DNA from: Cubamyces lactineus
Taxonomy: Eukaryota; Basidiomycota; Agaricomycetes; Polyporales; Polyporaceae
Assembly (NCBI GenBank): GCA_022376465.1
Contig: JACDTU010000006.1
Coordinates: forward strand, 558,001 to 622,000
Reading direction: 5' to 3'
DNA: 64,000 bases
Below, one piece after another: positions 22,386-34,850 of this stretch. A program made the translations under genes and the position numbers. The notes under the pieces were generated by a model. It was not told the DNA's origin, ran no database searches, and saw only the letters and a list, made by a program, of their open reading frames with translations. How positions within the stretch are numbered: position 1 is the stretch's first letter; each line of letters starts with the position of its first letter.

Positions 22386-25268
22386 ATGGTCGGCTTCGTG
22401 GACAGAGTCAACGCAGTGGTCCGTAGTCCTTCTCGAGAACTCAATCATCTTCGCTCAATTGCGCATTGACAGGTCGCCGACTCCTTCGTGGGCAGGCACT
22501 TCCGCCTGGAAGGCTCCGGTCACCCCAAGGAGCGCGAAGGGTCGCGGTTCTTGGTGCGTCTCAAACTGCGCTTTATCCACAGGTCTTGAACTCACACATT
22601 CCGCAGACGGAGATCCGCGCAGGCCTCACAACATGGGTGAGTTTATATGCATATTTTACAGGCAGTGTGTGCCCTCTCCCAGAACCCGCAAACGTCCCTC
22701 CCATACACCCTTATACCCTCACTGCCTTCGGTACCGGGTAGAGCGGACAGAGTGGTTGCCAGAATCGCGTCTCGCGAGTCGTTCGTTCGCGGGGATGAAC
22801 GGCTTAAAATGCTGAGACGGCACTAGTACCTTGCCGAACCGCGCCCTTCTCAGATGCACTCGACGGCGTACCGCGCTGATGGTCGAGATTTGGGCGAGGT
22901 CATTGGCAAATACGTGGTCCGTTCCGCGGTCATAGGGTAGGGGGTAATGTCATCGCAGACAATTTCCCTTACCCATGAAAATTACGTCCGGCCCCGACTG
23001 CAAATCTAGCAGGCGTCCAGACGTGGTCTTGTATATCGGCGCGTGCGGGTGTCCGGCGCAGATTGTGCATGTCCAGCCTCTCCCCCACAAAGCGGCCCAT
23101 CGGTGCTGTAATGACTAGAAACAATGCTGACTATTTCCCTCCCACAACAGGCTGCGATGGCGTACATTGTAAGTTCTAACAATCATTACACTGCTCGAAT
23201 GCACCACTCACCCTATGGATTTTAGATCTCCGTCAACGCGTCCATCCTGCAGGACTCTGGAGGGACGTGCGTGTGCCCGACTAACGACGGGTGCGTCAAC
23301 GACCCCGACTACACCGCGTGTGTCGCCGAGGTCCAGCGCGACCTGATCACCACGACCGCCGCCATCGCCGCGCTATCGTCGTTCCTTATGGGCCTCCTCG
23401 CAAATCTGCCAGTCGGGATGGCCCCAGGTCTGGGCCTGAACGCTTATGTGAGCTCGCCGTGCCTGGTCTTTCCCTAACGCATCACCGTCGCTCACACACA
23501 CATGCGCCACGCGCGTCTGACAGTTCACGTACTCTGTTGTTGGATTCCATGGCACCGGCTTCATCTCGTATAGGGAAGCCCTCGCTGCCGTCTTCATGGA
23601 GGGCTGGATCTTCCTGATCCTCTCCCTTCTCGGCCTCCGGCAATGGCTCGCCCGCATCATGCCCCAGTCGCTCGTCATGGCCGTCGGGGCGGGTATCGGT
23701 CTCTTCATCGCCTTCGTGGGTCTCTGTACGTCCTCCCGTGCGTTGTTTCGTGTATTTCTGGGTTGCTGACTCCTCTCTAGCGTCCGGTGGCCTGGGCGTC
23801 ATTGGTGGAGATACCACGAACTTTGTCGGCCTGGGTGGCTGTATGCCTGACGGTACGCCGGATTTGTCTTGCTGCTGTACTGTGCTCACCCACATTGTGG
23901 CGCCTAGACTACATTGACGCTAGCCTGCCGTACTACTGTGGTACGAAGGTGATGCGCAACCCCACAATGTGGCTTGGTATCTTCGTCGGCGGGTACGTGT
24001 CACGTGATAGTCTTGTTTGACGGGAACGCTCATGGTAGTGAACCTCGCAGTGTCCTCACCGTGTTCTTGATGCTCTACCGCGTCAAGGCTGCTATCCTTA
24101 TTGGTATTTTCATCACCTCAATCATCTCGTGGCCGCGTCCCACTGCTGTCACCTACTTCCCGCACACGGCCGCGGGCGACGCTATGTTCGACTTCTTCAA
24201 GCAAGTCGTTACTTTCTGGCCGCTCAAGCACGTAGGAAACGCGCTCGACGTGAGTCAATGACCACCACTCCGCATATCGATCCATTCACTCACTTTTCGT
24301 CCTGCAGTACAACTACGGCAATGGCAAGGTGTGGTACGCCCTCATCACGTTCCTCTACGTCGACATCCTCGACACGACCGGCACGCTGTACTCGATGGCG
24401 AAGTTCGCGGGCCTCCGGGATCCCGTCACGCTGGACTTTGAGAACTCGACGATCGCGTACTGCGTAGACGCGTTCTCGATCTCGATGGGCGCGCTCATGG
24501 GCACGTCGCCCGTCACGGCGTTCATCGAGTCCGCGACCGGTATCTCTGAGGGCGGCAAGACGGGCATCACTGCGATGGTCACGGGTCTCGCGTTCTTTAT
24601 TTCGGTGTTCTTTGCGCCGATCTTTGCGTCGATCCCGCCGTGGGCGACGGGTGGTGCGCTCGTCATTGTTGGCTCGCTCATGATCAGGAAGTGAGTATAT
24701 CAATCTATGCGCATGTCTTGCCCGCTGCTGCTCGTCGCGCGGAACGTGTGCTGACAATAGTCTGTTACAGCGTCCGCGAGATCAACTGGGACTACATCGG
24801 AGACGCCGTCCCCGCGTTCTTGACGATCATCATCATCCCGCTCTCGTACAACATCGCGTACGGCGTCATCGCGGGCATCGTCTCGTACGTGCTCATCAAC
24901 GGGACCGCCTGGGCGCTCATGAAGGTCACCGGCGGGCGCCTCGCGCCGCCCAACTATGACGTCGCGGAGACGTGGGTCATCCCCCCGGGTAGCATCGTCC
25001 CCACATGGATGTCAGTGCCTTTCCTTCCAACCCCCCCCCCCCCCCCCCCTGCTCCATGTTCCTCATCTCAGTCGTTGCGTGGCTTTCGGTGCTGACTGCT
25101 CTTGTGATTTACAGGAAGGTCCTCGCTGGCCGCAGGGGAGCGCCGATCAATCCGTCGACGGACGTGCCCCTCCAGCCTCGCCGCTCGCCTGCGCCGTCGG
25201 ACATCGACGAGCACAGCCATACGAAGGGCAGCATGGCGGAGATCGACATGCGCACGCCGAGTCGGTAA
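22386..25268 (+). CDS. AzgA-like purine (adenine/guanine/hypoxanthine) permease
   Basis: Plasma-membrane proton symporter of the AzgA branch of nucleobase permeases. Twelve exons: 22386..22418, 22473..22553, 22607..22636, 23151..23168, 23226..23447, 23524..23725, 23781..23852, 23908..23992, 24051..24249, 24308..24690, 24771..25010, 25115..25268; 572 residues. Family marks: TEIRAGLTTW-AAMAYIISVNASIL near the start, the cysteine-containing CVCPTNDGC loop, NLPVGMAPGLGLNAYFTYSV, the signature GTSPVTAFIESATGI, and repeated transmembrane helices to VLINGTAWALM. The cytoplasmic tail is hydrophilic (PLQPRRSPAPSD). Two oddities are the 18-base exon at 23151 and the 514-base intron before it; the others are 53-104 bases. 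Intron 11 contains a 19-C run. Confidence 0.95.
25031..25049 (+). repeat. poly-C run in an intron
   Basis: Nineteen consecutive C in the last intron of the purine permease gene. Long C runs are prone to sequencing and length errors. Confidence 0.9.
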
Positions 25269-26469
25269 CGCGCGTCGCTCCTTGCCTCGCGTCTCTCGTC
25301 GTTCCCGCGCTTGCTTCGAGCTATCTATGTGTCTGCTTTCTTGGGTACTTGTCGCCGTTGTCGTCCCGAGAAACTGTGCTCGCTTCGTTTCGCGTCCTCG
25401 CCTTTGCCCTCGCCCTCTTCGCACCCGCACCCGAATCCGCATCTGCATACCTCTCTCCCGTCTCTCCTCTCTCCTTTGCGCGCTGCCTGCCCATCCCCCT
25501 CTTCAGCGTATATAATTTCGGTAAATAGTCTTGGTACATAGAGGTGTACGCTAATCGCAGTTCCCGTCCCGTACCCGTAGTCCGCCCCCTCCCCCCGGAG
25601 TCGCTCCTTCTCATCGCGCGTTGCGTCACTCGCGTCACGAGAGTCGTTGCAGCGCTAGCGGTGGTGGCGAGCGACCAGGGGCTTCGAGGTCTCTGTGTGT
25701 GTTTTTTTTCTTAGTCCGTAGTTGATCTTGGTTTGTGTTTTGTTGTGTTGTTGTTGTGTGTGTTACGGTGCCAAAATTACAAAAGCAGGTGTACTATGCG
25801 TGTACATATGTGTCCCGCGGCGTTGTGTGCCTTTGTCGAAGATTCTGAGGGGTGAGAGGAGGAAGGCGATTAGCGTGAACTGTGAGGCTTCTAGGGAGCC
25901 AATAAGCCATTGGAAACGTAAGCCGTTCGCCGCTTATTTCCCTACTAATTGGCCTGACCCAAAGCGCGATGGTTCAACTGGTTGTGTCTTGCCACGACTT
26001 ACGATATTGAAGGATCACCAGATGTGCATGTATGTGGACGATTCGTTGTTCCTGCTCTCGTAGATCTCGTGCAATGCACTGGCAGGTCGTCTGACGCTGA
26101 GACGCGGGCTGTGATGCGAATGCGGAGCAAGAATACTTGCTTACGTTTGGCGGCAGTACCTCGAGTTGTACTGCGACACACTTTGCCGACAGATGCTGGC
26201 CCCGACCTACCCTCGGGGAACCGACGCAGCTGTACTAGGCTCGCACAAACGCAGCGTCCGATGGAGTGTGAGCTCATACCATCTGACAATGACAGGTGCC
26301 AGTGTCGGCATTGCCTCCCTGCTTCTCTGGCGGCTACTGGAGCCTCTCTGTCCTACGTGTAAGGCACGAGGACTCAATCAAGTCTGGCGGACAAACGAAG
26401 CTGCTGCGTCAGTAGATTGTGGCTTGCCGGATCTGGTGAGCTGTGCTTTCTTTTCTTATGAAGCATGAG
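25269..26469. other. 3' flank of permease and spacer
   Basis: The first 500 bases are pyrimidine-rich 3' flank of the permease gene, including T-rich and GT-rich runs near 25690-25760. No gene seen in the rest. Confidence 0.45.
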
Positions 26470-27600
26470 CTGCGTGTACTGACGATTACGCGCGCACCGG
26501 CCACAATCCACGGCATCTCGTGTCGGCGAAGATCAGGGTTTCCTGCGTCTCCGCGCGGCTTCAAGCTCGTGTCGGTCGGCACGTGCTTCAACCAGATGAG
26601 CAGCGCGGAGCTCTCCGAGGCAATCAACTCCAGGTTCCTATGGTACGCGAATGCGGCAGTTCGCTACGCATTCCCTTGCATTCCTCGATGACGTCTGTGA
26701 CTGCGAGACGCCGGCGTACCCGGACTCCTCGTTCCGTCGCAGCGGGTGGTTCAAGCACAGGTGGACCCTCCAGGAACTCATCGCTCCCTGCATTGGGGAC
26801 GTCGTCTTCCTTACATACACACATGGACCCCAATCGCTTCCAAGCTATCCATTGCGCTTAACCTCCACGAAATCACCGGGCTCGACACCGAGGTTCTCCT
26901 TCGCAAGACTTCCCTCGAGACAGTCAGCGTTGCGAAGCGCATATCCTGGGCTGAAGGCTGGGAGACTATCCGTGAAGAAGACGAAGCGTACTGCTTGATG
27001 GGCATATCCGGCGTGCATATCCCTACGATACATGGGGAAGGTCGAGGAGCGTCCATCCGGCTACGGGAGGAGATCATTCGGCGTATCCCCCAACGGTACC
27101 ATGTTCGTCTGGGGCCCTCGGGGCGACGTTGTCGAGACGACGAGAGGATATCGCTCGGTCTTTCCCATCTCGCGGGGAACCAGCTATATCTACGTGTCGT
27201 GTCTCCTCGCGACACGTCCGGGCTGTCCCTGCCAAGGTAAAGCTGCTAACGCTTGAAATGATTTTGAATTTTGTGACTGATACTCCTACCCTCGAACTTG
27301 TAGTGCCCGCTTCGAGGAGACTGCACTTTTCTCTCAGCCTGCGGACCATGGTTGGTTCGATACTGGCAATTCAACCGACCAGTGCGCTTCGTTCTAATAC
27401 CCCCCGGATTCGCCTTGACGACCTGCTTGCAACGTCAACTGCGCGGGGCGGAGCCTTCTCTTCGGTCCAAGTGGAAGAGGATTTGCGTCGCGTACCGCCG
27501 TCAACACATCCTCTGCATGACGTCGCCCTCGGACGTCTCATCTACATCCGAGTCCTACGCTTCGATCTGACACGACACCTCGATATTCCGCCCTTCTGAT
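26470..27600 (+). pseudogene. HET-domain protein, decayed
   Basis: Fragments of a HET (heterokaryon incompatibility) domain lie in order but in at least three frames. SSAELSEAINSRFLWYANAAVRYAF (26595-26675) matches the block after the WIDxCCID signature. LAFLDDV and KHRWTLQELIAP follow in the next frame (26675-26800), then SLETVSVAKRISWAEGWETIREEDEAYCLMGI and IPTIHGEGRGA in a third (26900-27060), then MFVWGPRG (27100). The upstream signature itself is degraded (VGTCFNQ in place of WIDTCCIDK) and the N-terminal ILSHVWD block was not found. The intact relative is at 46218-48436. Beyond about 27250 similarity fades, so the right limit is approximate. Confidence 0.7.
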
Positions 27601-29768
27601 CGAGTCACTCCCCGAAGTGGATCGTCTCACGATTGCAAAATAAAGGCGTCGCTGTACCTCTGGATCTTGTTGAGCCGTTATTGGTGTTTGACACCGGGGT
27701 GCGGCATACGCTATTGCTATCTAGCCCTAGTGGCACGGAAGAAGAGTCACAAGTACCGAGGACGGATGCTCCCTCCCCGCCGTCGATGTCGAGTCGTTCT
27801 CGACATCGTGATCTCGGCCAATTGTGGTGTACGGCAACTCTTCACAATTGCTCTGTGGACGCAGTCAATGCGCAGGTGCGTCGTTGGAAACCCATATCCT
27901 GCGATGGAGTGCTTACTCATGGTTACCATGCTGTTCCTTATGCACGAGTAGGTCTTGGCTCTCGACAAGAGCAAACGGTCGATACCGGGGTGGCGCAAGA
28001 TAGCTTCGTGGAATTTTGGGCGCACGAGAGCGGCTATGGACGGAAGGAGTTCCGTCTTGGGCGATGGAAGCTTTTGCTCGCGTTCACTCGTCTGGGAGAA
28101 TGCCCTAGTTGAGGCGATTCCGCGTCGTCTCTACCTCTTTGACATCGACCTGATTCTTGCTTGCGTGAGTGCGATGCCGTCCCAAGAACAATTTCGTCCT
28201 TCTGCGTCCCCTATGTCCGTGCGTCGAACGACAGATTGGGCTCTGTATGTTATGAATCCGTAATTCTGCACTTGTCCGGACGGGGCTACAGTCAATCCCT
28301 ACTATACAGCGCCGAGTTGGTGCATACTATCATCTTTGAATTGCGGCACATACTGACTCCGACCTGTCGATGATTTGCATGCAGGAATATTCACGTTTTG
28401 TGATTTAATTCGGCTGCTTGGCAATATTGTATATCCACGAACCGAGAGAGAGCAAGCGCTGCACATCGCCGGCGTCGCTCAATACAAGTATTTCTTTGCA
28501 GCTGGTGGAAGCGGACCGGCGCCCGAGTCTCCAGCGGCGAGGCCTATACCCTGCAACTGGTGATTGTGGGGGCTCTTCCGAATCATCTCGCACACCCCCG
28601 CATGCCAAAGAAGCTTCAACCTGCATTCGAAATTGAGTGGTATCGAGGTACTCCAAGGTACCTTCCCCTCTTAGGCCAATCCTCTCCACCTCGAGACCGT
28701 CAAAAGTAATGTTGGCTCAGAGATCAGTATTTGATTTGAGCATCCATCCTGCCATAAAACCTCTCGTATGTCTCTCCAAGCTCTTATCGTCACTCGCGTT
28801 TCCTCTCTATCGTCTGTTGCTATCGTCGGACATCGTCATCCATGCCTTCAATGCTATGCCACGCCCATCGTCACGCTGTCACTTGTACGAGATACTGTAT
28901 TTCTTGATGTTTGATGTAATCACTAGGAGAGTAGCATAGTAGTGCTCATCTGTCGCATCCTGTCTTCCGTCTATGTAGTAGCTTCCGTGTATCATGTATC
29001 CGAAGTGTATTCTGATGTATCCTGATGTAGTTACGTCCGCGCGACGCCCATGTGGGTCCCAGCTGAGGATATACTCGGAGAGATGGTGGGTCACTGCTTA
29101 GTGCCGCTCATACCTTGATATTGCCTTTAGTCACTTGCCAGTGTCGCACTCACGATCACTCACCCTCTGCGATATTCAAGTGACGTTGGTCATTACCTGT
29201 CCCTACAGGCGAGCCATTGAAGACCAGGGCGGACTCACATTCCCGCCTGAGTTTAATGGCGGAGATCGTTAACTACTGAGCCTAGGCCGAGCGTATGCTA
29301 GTATGTGGATGTAAGTATGCCATGCTCCCATGCGTACGTTGAGTCCTTTCAGGCGCAGCCGCTACCTTGCCGCACCTCGCTGCAAGGGGACGTGGCCATA
29401 TGCCCCGCCGAGCCGGGATCGTTCTGCTCGCTCGACGTGATCTCGAGTCGGCTGACTGACGTCCCACATTAGAAGCCGACATCAGCGTGCGCGCGTATAT
29501 ATAATACAGCAGCGTTCGTTACGAGCGCGGCACGCGCGCGATGGGAGGGAAGGGAGCTCACGTTATGAACAGCGCTACGCCCATAAGTATCATCAAGACC
29601 ACTTAGTACTCGGACATGACATGGTCCTTGCACCAAGGATTTAAGTTGATGAGGGCAGAGTGGGTGCCGATATAGAACTATAAAGACCACTGAATATGGG
29701 ACCAGCGGCCATCGTCCTTCAGACAAAGCCGAACGCCCCAGTGACCAGTGCGCACGATTTCCACCACA
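27601..29768. other. region without a gene
   Basis: No supported gene. The left part may include unrecognisable remains of the HET pseudogene. A TATATATAAT stretch is at about 29497; the last part is the promoter of the questin-oxidase-like gene. Confidence 0.35.
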
Positions 29769-31680
29769 ATGTCCACTGACACCTCTGCCTCTGCACCTCT
29801 AGACGCGCTCTTCCCTCTTCCTGCCTCTGCGCCGCCCTCACCCCTCTGCCCTCCAACCCTGCCCGGCGCGTCAGACGCGTCAGCCCAAGCGGTCACCCGT
29901 GCGCTCAAGGACAACCACATCCGCTGGCATGCGTACCTCAACGAGATGGGGTTCCACAAGTGTGTCTGTCTCCCACCGCGCCTACCAGATTCCAAATTAA
30001 CTCCGAGTCAATACCACCCACCCCCTGCCGCTGCACAGCCACACCTCCCACCACCTCCTCGCCGCGTACTCGCTGGGAGCGAGCCCATCGGTCGTCGACG
30101 CGGTCTACGCGCGGCACACGCCGCTGCTCAAGCCGGTGGTGACGGGTGTCGAGCCGATCACGCCTGAGAACTATTTTGGCCACCTGGGCGAGCTCAAGTG
30201 AGCATGTTCCTGAGTTATTTCAGTTATTTCAGTTATTTCGCCCTCGCCCTTTGGCTTTCGGCCTTGGGGCCCGCACTGCGTTCAAGTTGCTCACCACTAG
30301 ATCAACGTTCGCGTGACAGGTACTACCACTCCTATCGCGAGTTCTACGCGAGGGAGATTCTGGAGAGAGGCGCAAAGGGGGTCTTGGAGGCGTACGTGTT
30401 CTCGCGTGAGGCGAACGTCGGCGCGACCCCTCAGGAGCTGCTGGGGAGCCGGGGCGGGGCCCCGCCGCCTCGCATGCTGAATCGCCTCCTCGCGATCCTG
30501 ATTCATCCGTTTATACACGCTGGGTACGGCCTCGAGTTTGGGTTGCCTGGGATTCTTGCAGAAGGTGAGCTTTGCCTGGGAGGACTTGTGAGAATGCGAG
30601 GATGTGAGCTAATAGTGAGGATGATTGTAGGGTTGGGTCAGATGGCGACTCACCCGGCGGATTGGGCGGGGATCGTCCCGCCTGAATTATTTGACCGGGT
30701 CGACGCGGCGAGCCTTGTGGAGCCTCCTAGCTCTCTCCCTGTGACGTACAGCCTCGCTCTCGAGAAGAAGGGCGGGAACGATCACGTCGCAAAGCCAGCC
30801 AGTCCACATGCGCTCGAGATCCTCGGACGCATCCTCGCTGACGACAGTTTCGACCCCACGCCGCTCGAGCTGCCCAAGGCCGACCCAAGTACAGCCCTCG
30901 AGAAGGTCTGCACGGCGCTGGGACCGCGCCTCGTGCGCCTCGCGGAGGAGTGGTACGCGGGCGGGATGGACGCGCACGCGAAGATCGTCGAGCTCTTCTG
31001 GCTCAACACCGTCATGTACGGGGTCGCTGGCTACGGCGGGCGGGCATCCGCGCCTGGGGGGAAGATGAACGCGGACTTCTTCCTGTGAGTGCCGTACATG
31101 CGTTGTGCTACCCAGCGATGAATAGGACCTGAGTTGACGGGTATTTTGAAGGATGCACCTCGTCACGTCGGTGCTGTTCATGCCGTCCTATGCGGCGTAC
31201 CTCTCGCCGCGGTCGCTCTCGCTCCTCGTGCGCACGTACTTCTCGGCGTGTCTCGCGTGCTACATCCAGCGCGGCAGGCCCGCGCTCCCCATCGCAGAGT
31301 TCTACGCGAACGTCCCCGCATCACCCGTCGCGCCCGGCAGCGCAGCACGAGTATCCGCGTCCGCTGCGGAGGGCACGCTCGACGCAACAAATCCGTCTCC
31401 GAACGCGTGGCTTCCGATCGTGCAGAGCACACTGCAGCACCGCGACGACCACCTGGCGAAGGTGCAACGCTCGCTCGCACACTTCGCCGCGCTGCTGGGG
31501 ATGACGCCCGGAGGCACGTTCGCGGCTGCCGCGCAGGCGGGTCTGGCGGGAGCGGAGGTGTTGGACGGGACGCTGTTCGTGCGCGTGGCGGGCTTGACGA
31601 TGGACCGTGTCGGGTGGATGCGGGAGGGCGAGGCGGACGCGGGCTGGGACCGGCTTGGGTTCGTCTCCGAGTCGGTTTGA
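29769..31680 (+). CDS. questin-oxidase-like protein 1
   Basis: Five exons, 29769..29959, 30039..30197, 30320..30564, 30631..31084 and 31152..31680, encode 525 residues. The joined exons show the hallmarks of the questin oxidase-like (AflY/DUF4243) family: DNHIRWHAYLNEMGFHNHTSHHLLAAYSLGA at 50-80, PENYFGHLG, a YYHSYREFY segment, [28 protein letters not shown], then FWLNTVMYGVAGY and NADFFLMHLVTSVLFMPSY. Some family members catalyse Baeyer-Villiger-type ring opening in polyketide pathways; most basidiomycete members have no known substrate. No polyketide synthase is near, so a role in a cluster is not supported here. Intron 2 carries three copies of a 9-base repeat. A paralogue is at 61069-62895. 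Confidence 0.88.
30212..30239 (+). repeat. 9-bp tandem repeat (AGTTATTTC)3 in an intron
   Basis: Three head-to-tail copies of AGTTATTTC inside intron 2 of the questin-oxidase-like gene. Confidence 0.85.
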
Positions 31681-34328
31681 GCTCGGTTCATCACGTCCAT
31701 CGAACCTGTAGATTGCGGCCAGAGCAGATCGTCGAGAACTCGCGTATGCTGTCTTACGCAAGGCTATATTGCACGCCGTATGAAGGAGCGGGATATGTTC
31801 TGTGGAAAAGGCCGAAAGGGGAAAAGAACCGGGAATGGGCGTGACTTGCCTTGAACCAACTCGGCGAATTTGAAAATCGTGGAGCGCTGTGCCAGTGGCA
31901 GCTGTCCTCCCCCGAGATCGATCGCGCCGAAGAGGGTCTGCGGGGCGGGCGTTAACGTTCTCGAGGACGGTTCTGTACTAGTCTGTGTCGGGCTGGACAG
32001 CATCAATTAAGCCACCGTGCGTGAGCAGACGTTACCGCGCAGTGGGTGCCCGATGATTGTGGCAATGGGCGCACCGTCGACGCGCCAATGCGAGCGGCGC
32101 GGAAGCCTGGAAGTTGGAGCCCTGGGGGGCGCGCGGTCTCGATCGTGTTTCGACGGTGCTCGTCTGTGATGAGATGAGATCAGGTACTCTTCGGGCGCGG
32201 TGCACGTCCAGCGCTGTGTCCTCTTCCAGGATCCCAATGTGACACGGGTGGCGTACCGCAAGTTTGAGAGGTGCGTTCTCCCACCCCAGGTGCAATGTCC
32301 CGCCGGATTCGAACCGTCCACGGTGGCCTGGCGTCACCCCCCATCGAGCCCCGGCAGACAGAACGTCTATATCCGCTCTCGTCCAGAAAAGAGTGCGAAA
32401 TGACGTACGTGCGCGTAGTACAGGCGGCCACCCGCCCAAGATGCTTGGAGCCCGGAGACGGGCTGCACACGCATATGTGAAGATCGATTGGGCCGCATTG
32501 TATCGGCGGGCGTCCGTCGCCATATCGCCCATCCATCAAGCTCTCTTCGAGGGCCGCCGCCACGGCACGCACATGAAGCAAACATGAAGGCACCCAGCAA
32601 GCTTGGGGGCTCGGAGGACGATCTCGAGCGCGAAGGCGTTCAGTGTGCAATGTTGGGTGGGCACGCACACCATATAAGGCCCACCCCCCAGGAGCCAGGG
32701 CGTCGGTTCGTCACGCCTCTGCGGATCCCCCAGAGAAGCCTTCCGGAACGGGCAGAGACGTACCGTGCGTGCAACGCTTGGCGCCACATGGATGGCGTCG
32801 TGCACCGGTGTGGGTTGGTCGTTGGGCAGGTTCTCCCAGCCAAGGGGCCCCTGTCTGCTCTTCCGGACTGCTCGAGCTCGGGGCTCGCCCGCCGAGAAGC
32901 GAGAGGGTGGGGCGAGCTTCGCGCGATCTGAGGCGCGATGAGCGAGAAGCGGAGAACCGAGAAGCCGGAATTTGCGCTCGCGCGAGAGGGATAGACTTCG
33001 CCGATTTACCCTCGCCCGCCGCGACGCACGGTACGGCTCCACCTCCACCCTCGTCCTTGCACTTGGCTCTGGCAATTTGAAAGCTGACGCGGGCTGCTTC
33101 CCGCTTCGCAGGCGCGCTCTCCGTTCTCCTGGGACGCGATGGCGATGTGGAGGACGCGATGGGCGCGATAGAGCACGCCGCACCCCCGGGTGCGCATGCG
33201 ACGCGTGCGTCACGCTCGCCTGCCGCTTTTCATTTTTCCAGGCCTCTGTGAACCTGCGCGCGGAAAAAGAGGCATACGACGGGCCAACCAGTCATGAGGC
33301 GGGTCCAGCCCCCGCTCTCGAGTCTCGACGAGGAGCCGGGCCAGCTGGCGCTGCGCTGGATGAGCGCGCGGACGCGTCACGTCTGACGATGCTGGCCGTG
33401 CGTGGGCTTGGGCGTGGACGTGGACGTGGGCTTGGGCTTGGGGCACGAGAAAGCTCGCGCCGGGGCGTCTTCTGCGCTGACGGGCATGAAAGCTTGTGAG
33501 ATGGATCCAGGATCATCGAACGCGAGGGGGGATCCGGGGACACGACCGCCAATCCGCGCAGCGCTATCTATGCTGGTTCGAGCACTGGCACTTCCTTTTC
33601 TTCGAGCGCGTCGACGTCGGGCGTCCTGTTGGCGATATCGATATGCGTCCTCTCTCTGCGGGGCGAGAGAGCGAGTGGGAGAGTGGACGAGTGGGAGGGC
33701 GAGCTTCTGGGAGTTTGCGGCTTCGGCTTCGGGGGCGTCGATCGATGCGTAGAGTCGCAGACTCGGAGTCGGACTGGCGATTGCGATCGCGTGGGATGCG
33801 GGTCCTGGCTGTGCAATGCAGCTCGATGCGGCAAGTACTACTTCCTCGTTCCCTCTCAGGGCTCTCCTTGGGTCGTCTTGCGCCCGGACAAGGCCTAGGG
33901 TACCGTCGCCGTACCGCGTTATGGACAGTGGCGGGCGCGGCGGGGGCTGTATGCATATGCTGGTTGGGGCTGGCGTCGCGGGCTGTGGCACCGCACACAT
34001 TTTCCTACTAATCAGCAGTGACTAGTGAGCATGCATGCACCCCTCTGTAGCGCTACCTCTCTGAAAATTGGACGTGAGAGGCTCGATAAAGCCTGACGGG
34101 AACTTGCAACTGGACGCTTCCAGAACGAGAATACTGGACGATACCTGCGCCTCTGCGGATGGATTAGGATATATTGATCGTTCATTTACCCTCTGACTCT
34201 GGCCCGACTCGGCCTGAGCGCGCTTTCTGCTCTCAGAGAGAAGACGTGGCGGGAGGCGAGCAGAATATCGATATTATTTAGAAGGGGGAGGGAGAGGGCG
34301 TGACCGGAACGTCGGTCAAAGTCGCGAC

Positions 34329-34352
34329 GATCATCATCATCATCATTATCAT
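34329..34352 (+). repeat. (ATC)n microsatellite
   Basis: About eight ATC units with one interruption (ATT). Confidence 0.85.
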
Positions 34353-34631
34353 CGCCTTCCCTTACCCTCCTCCCTCCCGTCGGTCTTGTTCTGGCTCCCA
34401 GCTCCCAGCGGTGGGTACGAGAGAACGTCCGGGTGCAGGCCGGTGCGGCGCTCTGTCCGCACGCGTCGGTCCATCCGAGTCGGCGCGACTTCTCTCCCAT
34501 TCAAACGCGGAAAGTGCGTCCGTGGATCCCGCTCGCAGAAAGAGGCGCGGTCTCGACCGTCGACTTGCTCACTTGTGCGCGTACGGTACGCTGACTGAGT
34601 GGCCGAAAAGCGAAGTCGAAGCCACAAATGG

Positions 34632-34651
34632 GAAGTCGAAGTCGAAGTCGA
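34632..34651 (+). repeat. (GAAGTC)3 tandem repeat
   Basis: Three hexamer units followed by GA. It lies in a non-coding stretch. Confidence 0.8.
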
Positions 34652-34820
34652 AGCTTAGGAGAGAGGGGCCTTGATGATCTTCGCTCGTTGCGCAGAGCGA
34701 CATTCTTACCCCTCTCGCTCTCGCTTACCGTCTCGATGTCGTGAGTGACTGCGGCCGTAATATCAGAGGATCAGGGGGAGACAGAGGGGTCGTAATGCAT
34801 AACCATGACAATCCGAGAGT

Positions 34821-34850
34821 GCGCGCGAGTGCGCGCGAGTGCGCGCGAGG
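34821..34850 (+). repeat. 10-bp tandem repeat (GCGCGCGAGT)3
   Basis: Three head-to-tail copies of GCGCGCGAGT, the last with one change. Alternating GC could adopt non-B structure. Confidence 0.85.

Noticed and set aside
22114..22815. Open frame of 233 codons over the start of the purine permease
   Set aside because: It crosses the real exons in another frame and reads through introns; the permease exons explain the coding signal.
32305..32315. Perfect Pol III B-box (GGTTCGAATCC on the minus strand)
   Set aside because: No box A at the right distance, no matching acceptor stem and no T run; not a tRNA or convincing SINE.
32536..33213. Long open frame of 225 codons on the minus strand
   Set aside because: Arg/Pro/Ala-rich translation typical of GC-rich non-coding sequence, overlapped by equally long frames on the other strand; no domain.
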